The notes under the pieces: model-generated
The model's database searches: none
The model's input: only the letters and a program-made list of their open reading frames with translations
Told to the model about the DNA's origin: nothing
Program-made: the position numbers and the translations under genes
Shown here: one piece after another, positions 1-7,893 of the stretch
Numbering within the stretch: position 1 is the first letter of the stretch
Layout: every line of letters begins with the position of its first letter
NCBI GenBank assembly: GCA_030609245.1
Contig: JAUWCP010000003.1
Coordinates: 1 to 29,425 of the forward strand
Source of the DNA: Hyphomicrobium sp.
GTDB taxonomy: Bacteria > Pseudomonadota > Alphaproteobacteria > Rhizobiales > Hyphomicrobiaceae
Direction of reading: 5' to 3'
Length of the DNA stretch: 29,425 nt

Positions 1-43
1 GTACGTCCACGCTTCCTGCTCTGACGATTTCTATTTAGAATGC

Positions 44-361
44 TTAGAATCCCATGCTGATCCCGAGGATCGGCCAGTGGGTCAGCACATCGTATGCGTA
101 CTTGTTGCGGCTGGATCCCTGTTCGTAGTCAACGTAAAGCGCCCGATATCCTAAGACACCGGAATAGGTGACGCCGGTGCGAACGGCAAAGTCCCAGCTG
201 TAGGCTGCGAGCGCGTTCCATGAGAACTGGCTGCCTGCGCCGAAGCCACCGACATCTCCGCGCACCGCCAATTCATGAGAATTGCAGGTGCGCCACACAT
301 AGCGCTTCGATTCTGCAGTTTCGGGTTTTCCATCCCATCCCCACCCGTTCCAAAAACGCAT
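44..361 (-). pseudogene. C-terminal fragment of an outer-membrane beta-barrel protein
   Basis: The 105-residue frame ends in alternating aromatic and polar stretches typical of the last strands of an outer-membrane barrel, and its last residue is Phe, the usual C-terminal signal for barrel assembly. Recognisable elements are RGDVGGFGAGS, a GYRALYVDYEQGS segment and a final WPILGISMGF; this layout resembles small proteobacterial outer-membrane proteins of about 200-280 residues. The signal peptide and the first strands are missing: the first 30 residues look unrelated to a barrel. A possible ribosome site (AAGGTG) lies just before the ATG at 361, so a short product might still be made, but it could not be exported. 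I read it as a 5'-truncated remnant. The divergent sitA leader occupies the place where the missing part would be. Confidence 0.55.
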
Positions 362-432
362 CGCTTCACCTTTGAGAGGTTCGGGCTGGGCAGCCTCGCG
401 CTCCGCTCTCCTGCGGCTGTTTGGCCGCCGTC

Positions 433-461
433 TTGACTATGAGGAGGGCAGCAGCTATTTT
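433..461 (+). promoter_or_regulatory. predicted sigma70-type promoter of sitABCD
   Basis: TTGACT at 433-438 and TATTTT at 456-461 are separated by 17 nt, the optimal spacing for a housekeeping promoter. Transcription would begin near 467-469, about 85 nt before the sitA ATG. The -35 box matches the consensus at five of six positions and the -10 box at four of six. The downstream palindrome at 467-483 overlaps the predicted start site, which fits a repressor-controlled promoter. The assignment is by eye only. Confidence 0.45.
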
Positions 462-466
462 TGCAG

Positions 467-483
467 TTGCAAATCATTCGCAA
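467..483. promoter_or_regulatory. Fur/Mur-family operator (7-1-7-like palindrome) before sitA
   Basis: TTGCAAATCATTCGCAA is a 17-bp palindrome with mismatches only at the paired positions 5/13 and at the central base. It fits the alphaproteobacterial Fur/Mur pattern of TGCrAAT and ATTyGCA arms about a central base, as I recall it from regulon studies. It lies on the predicted +1 of the sit promoter. Alphaproteobacterial Fur-family proteins (often called Mur) repress sitABCD when manganese is plentiful, so metal-dependent repression is the likely role. An IscR or RirA site would look different. Confidence 0.6.
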
Positions 484-511
484 CAAGACCGAAGCAGTTG
501 CGACGCTGGCT

Positions 512-526
512 GGCCCGGATCGGGCC
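512..526 (+). other. small hairpin in the sitA leader
   Basis: GGCCCG and CGGGCC form a perfect 6-bp stem around a GAT loop, ending 25 nt before the sitA ATG and upstream of its ribosome site (GGAGG, 543-547). It could steady the leader or modulate translation, but a GC-rich stem of this size can occur by chance. It does not resemble the yybP-ykoY manganese riboswitch, which is much larger. Confidence 0.3.
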
Positions 527-551
527 GCATGCGGGGGTCCCCGGAGGTGGA

Positions 552-1475
552 ATGCTGAGTTCAAGGCAGGAAAGTTTTGTGCGGTTCACATGCGCGGCCC
601 TGGCGGCCGCGCTCGTCGTATTGCCGTTGCACGCCGCCACGGCCGACGGAGCCAAGAAGCCCCTTCGCGTCGTGACGACCTTCACCGTCATTCAGGACAT
701 CGCACAAAATGTTGCCGGCGACGCTGCCATCGTGGAATCGATTACCAAGCCAGGCGCCGAGATCCACGAATACCGCCCCACTCCCCGAGACATCGTCAAG
801 GCGCAGTCGGCCGATCTGGTGATTTGGAATGGTTTGTACCTGGAACGGTGGTTCGAGAAGTTCTTCAACAACGTCGAGAACGTGCCGAGCGTCGTCGTCA
901 GCGACGGCATCGATCCCATGGGCATCCGCGAAGGTGCCTACACGGGCAAGCCCAATCCGCACGCGTGGATGTCACCAACGAACGCCGTCATCTATGTTGA
1001 AAACATCCGCAAGGCTCTCGTGAAGCACGATCCCGACAACGCCGAGACCTACAACACTAACGCTGCCGCCTATACGGCCAAGCTCAAGGCGATGGATGTG
1101 CCTTTACGAAAGCGCCTATCTGCAATTCCTAAGGAGCAGCGATACCTCGTCACCAGCGAGGGTGCGTTCAGCTATCTCGCCCGAGACTACGGAATGCGCG
1201 AGCTCTATCTCTGGCCGATCAACGCCGATCAAATGGGCACGCCGCGCCAAGTTCGCCACGTCATCGACGAGGTGCGCAAGAACAAGATCCCCGTCGTTTT
1301 CAGCGAAAGCACGGTTTCCGATAAGCCCGCGCGCCAAGTCGCCAAAGAGACTGGTGCGCGCTACGGTGGCGTGCTCTACGTGGATTCGTTGAGCGAGGCG
1401 GGCGGACCTGTGCCGTCGTTCCTCGATCTGCTCCGGGTGACCGTCGCCACAATCGCCAAGGGCTTTGGCACATGA
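552..1475 (+). CDS. sitA: manganese/iron ABC transporter, periplasmic metal-binding protein
   Basis: This is a 307-residue cluster A-I (TroA/ZnuA/SitA) solute-binding protein that captures a divalent metal in the periplasm and delivers it to the SitBCD importer. An N-terminal hydrophobic segment (about residues 8-31) is a Sec signal peptide. The four metal ligands expected for the family are visible: His72 (IHEYRPTP), His137 (NPHAWMSP), Glu203 (TSEGAFSY) and Asp278 (LYVDSLS). A Glu at the third position, instead of His, and the absence of a long His-rich loop point to manganese or ferrous iron rather than zinc. I chose the ATG at 552 because GGAGG lies 4 nt upstream and the signal peptide follows; the open frame runs 60 codons further upstream, but that stretch contains the promoter and operator. 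Its last 4 nt overlap sitB. Confidence 0.9.
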   Translation: MLSSRQESFVRFTCAALAAALVVLPLHAATADGAKKPLRVVTTFTVIQDIAQNVAGDAAIVESITKPGAEIHEYRPTPRDIVKAQSADLVIWNGLYLERWFEKFFNNVENVPSVVVSDGIDPMGIREGAYTGKPNPHAWMSPTNAVIYVENIRKALVKHDPDNAETYNTNAAAYTAKLKAMDVPLRKRLSAIPKEQRYLVTSEGAFSYLARDYGMRELYLWPINADQMGTPRQVRHVIDEVRKNKIPVVFSESTVSDKPARQVAKETGARYGGVLYVDSLSEAGGPVPSFLDLLRVTVATIAKGFGT

Positions 1476-2398
1476 GTCTCGTTGCTGCAAAGGGCCCAAG
1501 AACCAGCATCGCGAAGGCAGATGTTGCCGCGTCATTGTCGGTGCGCGATGTGACCGTTGCCTACTCCAATGGCGTCGTCGCCCTGCGCGATGCGTCGTTC
1601 GACTTAGGCCCCGGCACAATCTGCGGTCTCGTCGGTGTCAACGGCAGCGGCAAGTCCACCCTTTTCAAGGCTATCATGGGGTTCGTCGACCCGCGCCACG
1701 GCGAGGTGCGTATCGCGGGCCTGCCCGCAGCTGAGGCGCTCAAGCGCGGCTATGTTGCCTATGTCCCGCAGAGTGAGGAAGTCGACTGGAACTTTCCCGT
1801 TCTCGTCGAGGACGTGGTGATGATGGGCCGCTATGGCCACATGAACTTCCTGCGCATCCCTTCCGCCGAGGACAAACGCAAGGTCGATGAAGCGCTCGAG
1901 CGGCTCGGCATGAGCGGCTACCGCCATTGCCAGATTGGTGAGCTCTCCGGTGGTCAGAAAAAGCGCGTATTCTTGGCACGCGCTCTCGCGCAAGAGGGCC
2001 GCATCATTCTGCTCGACGAGCCCTTCACCGGTGTCGACGTTAAGACGGAGGTCGCCATTGTCGACCTGCTGCGCCAGTTGCGCGAGAACGGCCACCTCAT
2101 GCTCGTCTCCACCCACAACCTCGGCAGCGTGCCTGATTTCTGCGACCACGTCGTTCTGCTCAATCGCGTGGTTTTGGCCGCCGGCCCTACCGCGCGGACC
2201 TTCACGCAGAAGAACCTGGAGCGCGCCTTCGGTGGTGTTTTGCGCCACTTCCGTCTTGAAGGGGGCGAGCTGCATGCCGATGAAGACCGGCGCAGGGTCA
2301 CCGTGCTCTCCGACGATGAACGCCCGGTGGTGTTCTATGGCGACGAACGCAGCGATGAAGAACCCCTGCACCGCAAGAATCGCGAGGATGAATCGTGA
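1472..2398 (+). CDS. sitB: manganese/iron ABC transporter, ATP-binding protein
   Basis: The 308-residue protein is the cytoplasmic ATPase that powers metal uptake through SitC and SitD. All nucleotide-binding motifs are present: Walker A at 55-63 (GVNGSGKST), Q-loop Gln100, signature LSGGQ at 158-162, Walker B ending DE at 182-183, and the switch His215 (STHNL). The length exceeds the roughly 240-270 residues common in this subfamily. The excess is an N-terminal leader of about 20 residues and a charged tail after residue 270 that is rich in Asp, Glu and Arg; neither has a role I recognise. The ATG overlaps the sitA stop as ATGA, and the gene ends overlapping sitC, so the operon is probably translationally coupled. 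Confidence 0.92.
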   Translation: MSLVAAKGPRTSIAKADVAASLSVRDVTVAYSNGVVALRDASFDLGPGTICGLVGVNGSGKSTLFKAIMGFVDPRHGEVRIAGLPAAEALKRGYVAYVPQSEEVDWNFPVLVEDVVMMGRYGHMNFLRIPSAEDKRKVDEALERLGMSGYRHCQIGELSGGQKKRVFLARALAQEGRIILLDEPFTGVDVKTEVAIVDLLRQLRENGHLMLVSTHNLGSVPDFCDHVVLLNRVVLAAGPTARTFTQKNLERAFGGVLRHFRLEGGELHADEDRRRVTVLSDDERPVVFYGDERSDEEPLHRKNREDES

Positions 2399-3252
2399 GC
2401 GAGCTCCTCGTTCCCTTCGCTTACGAATACATGCTGAAAGCGATGTTCGTCAGCGCGCTGGTCGGCGGCGTCTGCGCCTTCCTGTCGGCCTACCTGATGC
2501 TTAAGGGCTGGTCGCTGATGGGTGATGCACTCGGCCATGCGGTCGTCCCCGGCGTTGCCGCGGCGTATCTTATGAAAGTGCCTTATGCCGCAGGTGCGTT
2601 TTTCGCAGGCTTGCTCGCCGCGATTGGAATGGCCGTCGTTAAGCAGCACACGCGCCTGCGCGAGGATGCCATCATCGGGCTCGTCTTCACGTCATTCTTC
2701 GCGGCCGGCCTGTTGATGGCCTCTATCAATCCCACCGCCGTCAACATTCAAACGATCGCACTTGGCAACATCCTGGGTATTTCGGACGAGGACGTTTGGC
2801 AGGTGGTGATCATTTCTGGCGTCTCACTGACAATCCTCATTCTCAAGTGGCGCGACCTGATGGTCGTGTTCTTCAATGAAAGCCACGCGCGCACCGTGGG
2901 GCTGAACCCTTGGGCGTTGAAGATTCTGTTCTTCACGCTCCTAGCCGCTTGCACTGTCGCGGCCCTACAGACCGTCGGTGCCTGTCTCGTCATCGCCATG
3001 GTCGTCACGCCGGGCGCGACCGCCTATCTGCTCACCGATCGCTTCGGGCGGTTGCTCGTCTTGAGCGTTGCCCTCGGGGTAACGACCGGCTTCGTCGGCG
3101 CCTACATCAGCTACTTTGTTGACGGTGCCACGGGCGGGGTCATCGTCACGCTGCAGACACTGCTGTTCCTGGCCGCCTTCTTTCTCGCCCCGAAACACGG
3201 GCGCCTCGCCGCACGGCGCCGGGCTGCTGCACCCTCGGAGCCCGCGCTATGA
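2395..3252 (+). CDS. sitC: manganese/iron ABC transporter, permease protein 1
   Basis: This 285-residue inner-membrane protein belongs to the ABC-3 (ZnuB/SitC/MntB) permease family and has about eight hydrophobic segments. The near-N-terminal motif LMLKGWSLMGDALGHAVVPG, which contacts the ATPase and lines the path, is clear at about residues 34-53. The late segment GACLVIAMVVTPGATAYLL with DRF is also characteristic. The start is GTG at 2395, overlapping the sitB stop as GTGA. SitC and SitD are paralogues that probably form a heterodimeric channel. The C-terminal tail is Arg/Ala-rich. Confidence 0.9.
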   Translation: MSELLVPFAYEYMLKAMFVSALVGGVCAFLSAYLMLKGWSLMGDALGHAVVPGVAAAYLMKVPYAAGAFFAGLLAAIGMAVVKQHTRLREDAIIGLVFTSFFAAGLLMASINPTAVNIQTIALGNILGISDEDVWQVVIISGVSLTILILKWRDLMVVFFNESHARTVGLNPWALKILFFTLLAACTVAALQTVGACLVIAMVVTPGATAYLLTDRFGRLLVLSVALGVTTGFVGAYISYFVDGATGGVIVTLQTLLFLAAFFLAPKHGRLAARRRAAAPSEPAL

Positions 3253-4091
3253 TGGACGTCTGGGATTTCGTCGCGGTTCCGCTCAGCTACGGCTTTATGC
3301 AACGTGCACTCGTGGCGTCCATCTTTATTGGCGCCGTTTGCTCGGTGCTGTCCTGTTATCTGGTGCTCAAGGGTTGGGCGCTGATGGGCGATGCGGTCTC
3401 ACACGCCGTGCTGCCAGGCATCGTGATCGCATTTGTTCTCGGTCTGCCGTTAGCCGTGGGCGCCTTTGCTGCTGGTCTGTTGTGCGCATTGATGACGGGC
3501 TATTTGAAGGACAACAGCCGCGTCAAAGAGGACACGGTCATGGGCATCGTGTTCTCGGGCATGTTTGGTTTTGGGCTGGTGCTCTTCACAAAGGTGGATA
3601 CAGACCAGCACCTCAACCACATTCTATTCGGCAACATGTTGGGTATCACGGCACGCGATCTCGTCGAGATCGGTATCGTCGCGGGCGGTACGCTGCTCGC
3701 GGTGCTCGCCAAACGTCGTGACCTTCTGCTCTATTGCTTCGACCCTCAGCATGCGCGTGCAATCGGACTGCCGCTTAGATTTATTCACTATGCGCTGTTG
3801 GTGCTACTGGCACTTACCATTGTCGCCTCTCTCAAGGCCGTAGGCATTATTCTCGTCGTAGCCATGCTGGTCGCGCCCGGCGCCATAGCGTATCTGCTGA
3901 CCGACCGGTTCGAACGCATGCTGGTCATCGCCGCGGCGGTCGCAATCGGTTCCAGCGCGGTGGGTACAATTGTCAGTTTTCACGTCGACGGTGCCACCGG
4001 CCCGTGCATCGTGCTGATCCAGGCTTTCGTGTTTCTGCTGACGTTCTTCTTCGCGCCGCGACGCGGGGTCTTTGCCCTCCGCCGTGCCTGA
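3249..4091 (+). CDS. sitD: manganese/iron ABC transporter, permease protein 2
   Basis: This 280-residue ABC-3 permease is the second membrane subunit. It repeats the landmarks of SitC: VLKGWALMGDAVSHAVLPG near residues 37-55, a segment GIILVVAMLVAPGAIAYLL, DRF and a hydrophobic C-terminal helix. Two permease genes in a row after one binding protein and one ATPase is the sitABCD/yfeABCD arrangement, unlike znuABC, which has a single permease gene. The ATG overlaps the sitC stop as ATGA. The gene ends 37 nt from the convergent otsB stop; I see no convincing terminator in that short space. Confidence 0.9.
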   Translation: MMDVWDFVAVPLSYGFMQRALVASIFIGAVCSVLSCYLVLKGWALMGDAVSHAVLPGIVIAFVLGLPLAVGAFAAGLLCALMTGYLKDNSRVKEDTVMGIVFSGMFGFGLVLFTKVDTDQHLNHILFGNMLGITARDLVEIGIVAGGTLLAVLAKRRDLLLYCFDPQHARAIGLPLRFIHYALLVLLALTIVASLKAVGIILVVAMLVAPGAIAYLLTDRFERMLVIAAAVAIGSSAVGTIVSFHVDGATGPCIVLIQAFVFLLTFFFAPRRGVFALRRA

Positions 4092-4128
4092 CTATTCCGC
4101 CGGCTGGATGCGATGCGCGGGTTCGGGC

Positions 4129-4929
4129 TCAAACCTTCAACCGCTTGGCGAGCCCTTCGAGCCAGGAGAGCACACCAGCTGGCCCATCTAGATCGACGCC
4201 AGAACGGCCGAAATGCTCGCCGGCTACTTTCAAAGCATAGCCGCCCATCTGCTGGGCTGCCGCGAACGCGGGCTCATCTCCCTCGTCATCGCCGATCACG
4301 ATCGGCACGCGGTCGCGAAAGGAGGGAAGCTCGGCAAGCGTCGAGAGCACTCTCCCTTTGGAGTAGCCGGCGGGAACAACTTCAAACAGCTTCTTGCCTG
4401 GAAGAATGACAAGCACATTCGCGTAAGGCTCGAGATGACTTCTCAGCGTGGCCTCAATGTCGGCTTTCAGCGCTGGGGCCTGGCGGTAGTGAATAGCTAG
4501 ACCTGGTCCTTTGAACTCGAGGAGAACGCCGGGCCAGCCTTGCACCAACTCCGTCATCTCGGCAAGCAGGGCTTGCGGGATCGGCGCCGCAACGGGCGTG
4601 ATTGCGCCACCGGGCGTAGTGCGCAGTTCCGCCCCATGAACGCCCGCGCCCACGAGCTTCTCAGGTGCGAGCAAGGCGTCGATGATTTGTAAACGTCTCC
4701 CCGTGATTACGGCGAGCGCACCCTCCAGGCCCTCCGACAAGCGGCCGAGAAGATCAGCCAATCCCTCAGGCACGACGACTGCGTCGGGCGTCGCCGCGAT
4801 GTCGAGAAGCGTTCCGTCGACGTCAAGAAACAGCGCGTACTTCTTTGTCGTGTCGGCAAGAATGTCACTTGCCGGAGTCCCTTGCTCCTTGGCCCGATCT
4901 GCGCGCTGCAAGCTTTGCTCCTTCTGCAT
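4129..4929 (-). CDS. otsB: trehalose-6-phosphate phosphatase
   Basis: The 266-residue HAD-superfamily enzyme removes phosphate from trehalose 6-phosphate, the second step of OtsAB trehalose synthesis in the cytoplasm. HAD motif I is DVDGTLLD, with nucleophile Asp36 and acid Asp38. Motif II lies in VITGR, the Lys motif in KLFEVVPAGYSKG, and motif IV in GDDEGDEPAF. The KGPGLAIHYR segment belongs to the OtsB cap domain. The length matches bacterial OtsB (about 240-270). It is the last gene of the trehalose cluster, 48 nt after the PfkB-family kinase gene. The first 28 residues are polar and poorly conserved, so a somewhat later start is possible. Confidence 0.9.
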   Translation of the reverse strand: MQKEQSLQRADRAKEQGTPASDILADTTKKYALFLDVDGTLLDIAATPDAVVVPEGLADLLGRLSEGLEGALAVITGRRLQIIDALLAPEKLVGAGVHGAELRTTPGGAITPVAAPIPQALLAEMTELVQGWPGVLLEFKGPGLAIHYRQAPALKADIEATLRSHLEPYANVLVILPGKKLFEVVPAGYSKGRVLSTLAELPSFRDRVPIVIGDDEGDEPAFAAAQQMGGYALKVAGEHFGRSGVDLDGPAGVLSWLEGLAKRLKV

Positions 4930-4977
4930 CCTCGAAATGTTCCCACCGCCGTTAGCCGTCGTTGCAAAGAATTTGCG

Positions 4978-6069
4978 TTATAGCTGCCATTTGCGCACTG
5001 GAAAATCGGGCGCGTCCTCAAGACGCGCCTCTATGTCCTCGCGCGTCATGAGCCCGGTCTGCGTGTCGACATGGGAAACGACGCTGGCCGCGTTGACTGC
5101 CGCGGCCTTGAGCGCTGTCTCGCTGGGCTGACCAATAGCCAGAAATGCGGAAAAAGTTGCCGCAAAGGCGTCGCCTGCGCCGGCCGTGCCCGCCACCTCA
5201 GCATCAAATGCTGGACAAAACAGAATCTCATTCTTTTGGCAGACGAACGCGCCACCGAGACCGTCGGTCAGCAGTATGCATTTCGTGCCCAATTGGCGCA
5301 GAGCTCCAAGGAACTTAGGCAAGCTCATTTCGAAACCGCCGCTGCCGAGCCCGCGCGCAGCGAGTGGCGGGGGTTGTTCGTCGTGCTCCAATGCCAGAGT
5401 CTGGCCGCCTTCGCCGAACTGCGCAACGAGACTTGTGACCAAGACGTCAGCTTCAGCTCGGTTGATTGCAAGGATGTCGACTTGCGGAAGACATTCGTGG
5501 ACGGGGTCGCCGCGCGCTGACAATTGCCGTACGCCCGGGTTGACGGCGATGAGTGCGCCGTGCGCCTTCGCCTTCTCAATGATCAATGGAAATCGGTCGG
5601 CGGACTTGTTCGAAAGGTGGGAGACGTAGACAAGATCAACACCAAATGCATCGTCGTGCAGATCGCTGGGATCTAGGAGCGTATTGGCGCCGCGAAACGT
5701 GAAGACCGCAGCGTTGCGCTCGTGAGAAGAAACGAGCACTGAGCCGCCCGTCGGCGCGCGCCGATCGCGGCACACCCAGCGCGGCGACACACCCTCTTCC
5801 ATCAGTCGCGCCACGACCGTCTCAGCGCGCTCATCGCGTCCGAGCTTCACGATGGTGGCAACGTCCAGGCCTAGCCGCGCCAGCGCTATCGACGTATTCA
5901 CGGCACCGCCGCCGCAATGCATGGAGATGTCGATCGCTTCTGTTTTGCGGCCCTCCTCCAGCAATAGAAATGAGCTTTCCGCGTTCAACATCGACATGCG
6001 CTCGATATGATCGCTATCGATGATAGCGATTGTATCGATCATTGCTCCGCCGACAGTCAGGGCCTTCAT
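4978..6069 (-). CDS. PfkB-family carbohydrate kinase, substrate unknown
   Basis: The 363-residue protein is a ribokinase-like sugar or nucleoside kinase. The N-terminal glycine-rich substrate motif is CGGGAVNTSIALARLG (about residues 52-67), and the C-terminal signature GTAGAGDAF ends at about residue 302 with catalytic base Asp300. The anion-hole glycines are intact, so activity is likely. A loop at about 220-250 containing an LGSGGFEM segment is longer than in ribokinase or fructokinase. It sits between otsA and otsB on the same strand, so it may phosphorylate a hexose linked to trehalose turnover, for example glucose released by a trehalase. That is inference from position alone; PfkB specificity cannot be read from these motifs. 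Adenosine kinase-like or fructokinase activity remains possible. Confidence 0.8.
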   Translation of the reverse strand: MKALTVGGAMIDTIAIIDSDHIERMSMLNAESSFLLLEEGRKTEAIDISMHCGGGAVNTSIALARLGLDVATIVKLGRDERAETVVARLMEEGVSPRWVCRDRRAPTGGSVLVSSHERNAAVFTFRGANTLLDPSDLHDDAFGVDLVYVSHLSNKSADRFPLIIEKAKAHGALIAVNPGVRQLSARGDPVHECLPQVDILAINRAEADVLVTSLVAQFGEGGQTLALEHDEQPPPLAARGLGSGGFEMSLPKFLGALRQLGTKCILLTDGLGGAFVCQKNEILFCPAFDAEVAGTAGAGDAFAATFSAFLAIGQPSETALKAAAVNAASVVSHVDTQTGLMTREDIEARLEDAPDFPVRKWQL

Positions 6070-6299
6070 TGTCTACTCACAATCAGCGCCATTCGCTGTC
6101 CTAACAATGTATTGCCGTGTGGTGCTACCAAGTCCGCACTCCTCCGAGGATGCCGGCCCCGTTATCAATAATCTTTACGCCTTTCGGCAGCTCCCCCGGC
6201 GTGCTGGAGCCGGCTCGCTGTTTGTCGGATTGATGATGGACTTGCGTTGGGGAATTCACAATTGGGCATGCGTCTGCCGGCCGGCGGTATGGCGCTGTG

Positions 6300-7757
6300 T
6301 TAGCTCTGGCCGGCACGCGGGCGCGCAGGTACGAGCGGCGGCGCCTGTTGCGCTTCCAGCAGCGCATCGGGTGTGGGGCCGCCCATAGAACGCGCTTCGC
6401 GATCGTGGACGCTCTCTAAGGTGTTGAGGAAGGTTCGGCACCAGTCAAACGTATCTTGCGTGCGAATTGCAGTAAGGAGAGCCTCGTTGCGCTCCTTGCG
6501 CTCTTGCAGGCCCATATCGAGTGCCATCTTGATGGCGTCGGCCATCTCTTCGATGTTGTAAGGATTCACAATGAGCGCTTCGGTTAGCTGCTCAGCTGCA
6601 CCGGCAAAGCGCGATAGAATGAGAACGCCTGGATCATCGGGATCTTGAGCTGCGACGTATTCCTTTGCCACGAGGTTCATGCCGTCGCGAAGCGGGGTGA
6701 CGAAGCCGATGCGGGAATTGCGAAAGATGTCGATAAGCATCCGGCGGGGCGTCGAACGATGAATGTACTGAATTGGCACCCAGTCCAACTCGCCAAACTT
6801 GCCGTTGATCGTTCCCGATAGTGTTTCCAGCTCTTTGCGGATGTCGGCGTAGGCAACGACGCTTTCGCGCGTGGGCGGAGCGAACTGCGAAAGATTCACC
6901 TTCCGGCGGTATTCAGGGTACTTTTCCAGGAAGCGCCCGAATGCGCGGAACTTCTGCGGCAGTCCTTTTGTGTAGTCGAGCCGGTCGACTCCGATCAGGC
7001 GTGTGGTCGAGAGCGGCTGCTCTCGGCTCTTCTTAGGTCTGGAAGCGAGGAAGGACTCCATGTCAATTCCGACAGGGAAGCTTGCCGTCAAAAGCTCTCG
7101 ATCGAAGCCTTTGATCCGGCCGTCCTCCATAACCTGGCCCAACCCGCCATCAAGGAAGAAGTGGTCGAGATTGGTGACGTCAACGCGTGTTTGCAAACCG
7201 ACGAGATCGTAGGCCGCAATGCCTCGGGCAAGCTCTTTGTACTCGGGGATCGCCAGAAAAGTTTGTGCGCCTGGAACCGGAATGTGCAGAAAGAATCCTA
7301 TGGGATTTCGAACACCGAGCCTGCGCAACTCCATTCCCAGCGGGATCATGTGATAGTCGTGCACCCAGATCGTATCGTCAGGTTTCAAAAGCGGCTTCAG
7401 CGCGTGCGCGAAGCGCCGGTTGACCTCAAGATAGCGGTTGTAATAGCCGGACTCGAACTGGGCCAAGTCCAGGCGTGAGTGGAACACGGGCCAGAGCACG
7501 CCGTTCGCGTAGCCGAGATAGTAGTCTTTGTATTCGCGGGAGCTGAGCGGGATGGTGACGATCGTGGTTGCGCCGTCTTCGACCACATTCGGTGCGGCAT
7601 GCGCCTCCTCGCCCTTGTCGACGATCTTGCCGCTCCACCCCAGCCACAGGCCGGGGCGCGTGCGTAGCAAGTCCGCGATGGCAATTGCAACACCGCCAGC
7701 TTGAGCCGCCTTGCTGAGATCAACGACCCGGTTGGAGGCCAGTACAATCCGACCCAT
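6300..7757 (-). CDS. otsA: alpha,alpha-trehalose-phosphate synthase (UDP-forming)
   Basis: The 485-residue GT20 enzyme joins glucose from UDP-glucose to glucose 6-phosphate to give trehalose 6-phosphate. It can be aligned by memory with E. coli OtsA along its whole length. Landmarks are the N-terminal LASNRV, the VLWPVFHSRLDLAQF block, WVHDYHMIPLG, GFFLHIPVP, the GVDRLDYTKGLPQKF loop with the phosphate-binding Arg and Lys, and TPLRDGMNLVAKEYVAAQD. The final 35 residues are Pro/Ala-rich and probably disordered. The ATG at 7757 has a GGGAG ribosome site about 5 nt upstream. A 230-nt spacer separates its stop from the next gene, the PfkB kinase, so that gene might have its own promoter. Osmotic or desiccation protection is the usual role. 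Confidence 0.95.
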   Translation of the reverse strand: MGRIVLASNRVVDLSKAAQAGGVAIAIADLLRTRPGLWLGWSGKIVDKGEEAHAAPNVVEDGATTIVTIPLSSREYKDYYLGYANGVLWPVFHSRLDLAQFESGYYNRYLEVNRRFAHALKPLLKPDDTIWVHDYHMIPLGMELRRLGVRNPIGFFLHIPVPGAQTFLAIPEYKELARGIAAYDLVGLQTRVDVTNLDHFFLDGGLGQVMEDGRIKGFDRELLTASFPVGIDMESFLASRPKKSREQPLSTTRLIGVDRLDYTKGLPQKFRAFGRFLEKYPEYRRKVNLSQFAPPTRESVVAYADIRKELETLSGTINGKFGELDWVPIQYIHRSTPRRMLIDIFRNSRIGFVTPLRDGMNLVAKEYVAAQDPDDPGVLILSRFAGAAEQLTEALIVNPYNIEEMADAIKMALDMGLQERKERNEALLTAIRTQDTFDWCRTFLNTLESVHDREARSMGGPTPDALLEAQQAPPLVPARPRAGQS

Positions 7758-7893
7758 AATACTCCCGTCGCTTATCGGTATTTACTATAGCAGCTCTTTT
7801 TGAGGAGCGGGCGAATTCGCTCTCTCTGTTATCGATCAATCATTTACCAGTTCTTATAGTTGTTGGTGCGAGCCATGCGGCGCCGTTTTCGGG

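Noticed and set aside
372..551. 60-codon N-terminal extension of SitA
   Set aside because: The stretch holds a promoter, a Fur/Mur palindrome and a hairpin, and the signal peptide starts after the ATG at 552, which has its own GGAGG site.
461..551. manganese riboswitch (yybP-ykoY) in the sitA leader
   Set aside because: The leader is short and holds only a 6-bp hairpin; the conserved paired loops of that riboswitch are absent.
1604..2371. 255-codon minus-strand frame opposite sitB
   Set aside because: It mirrors a complete ABC ATPase; high GC produces long antisense frames here.
6276..6314. GCCGGCC/GGCCGGC inverted repeat at the end of otsA
   Set aside because: The loop is 25 nt and no T-run follows, so it is not a credible terminator; such GC-rich pairs are expected by chance here.
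7758..7893. EcfG general-stress promoter upstream of otsA
   Set aside because: No GGAAC with a CGTT at 16-17 nt was found on the minus strand; only ordinary sequence and a weak GAGCG/CGCTC stem are present.
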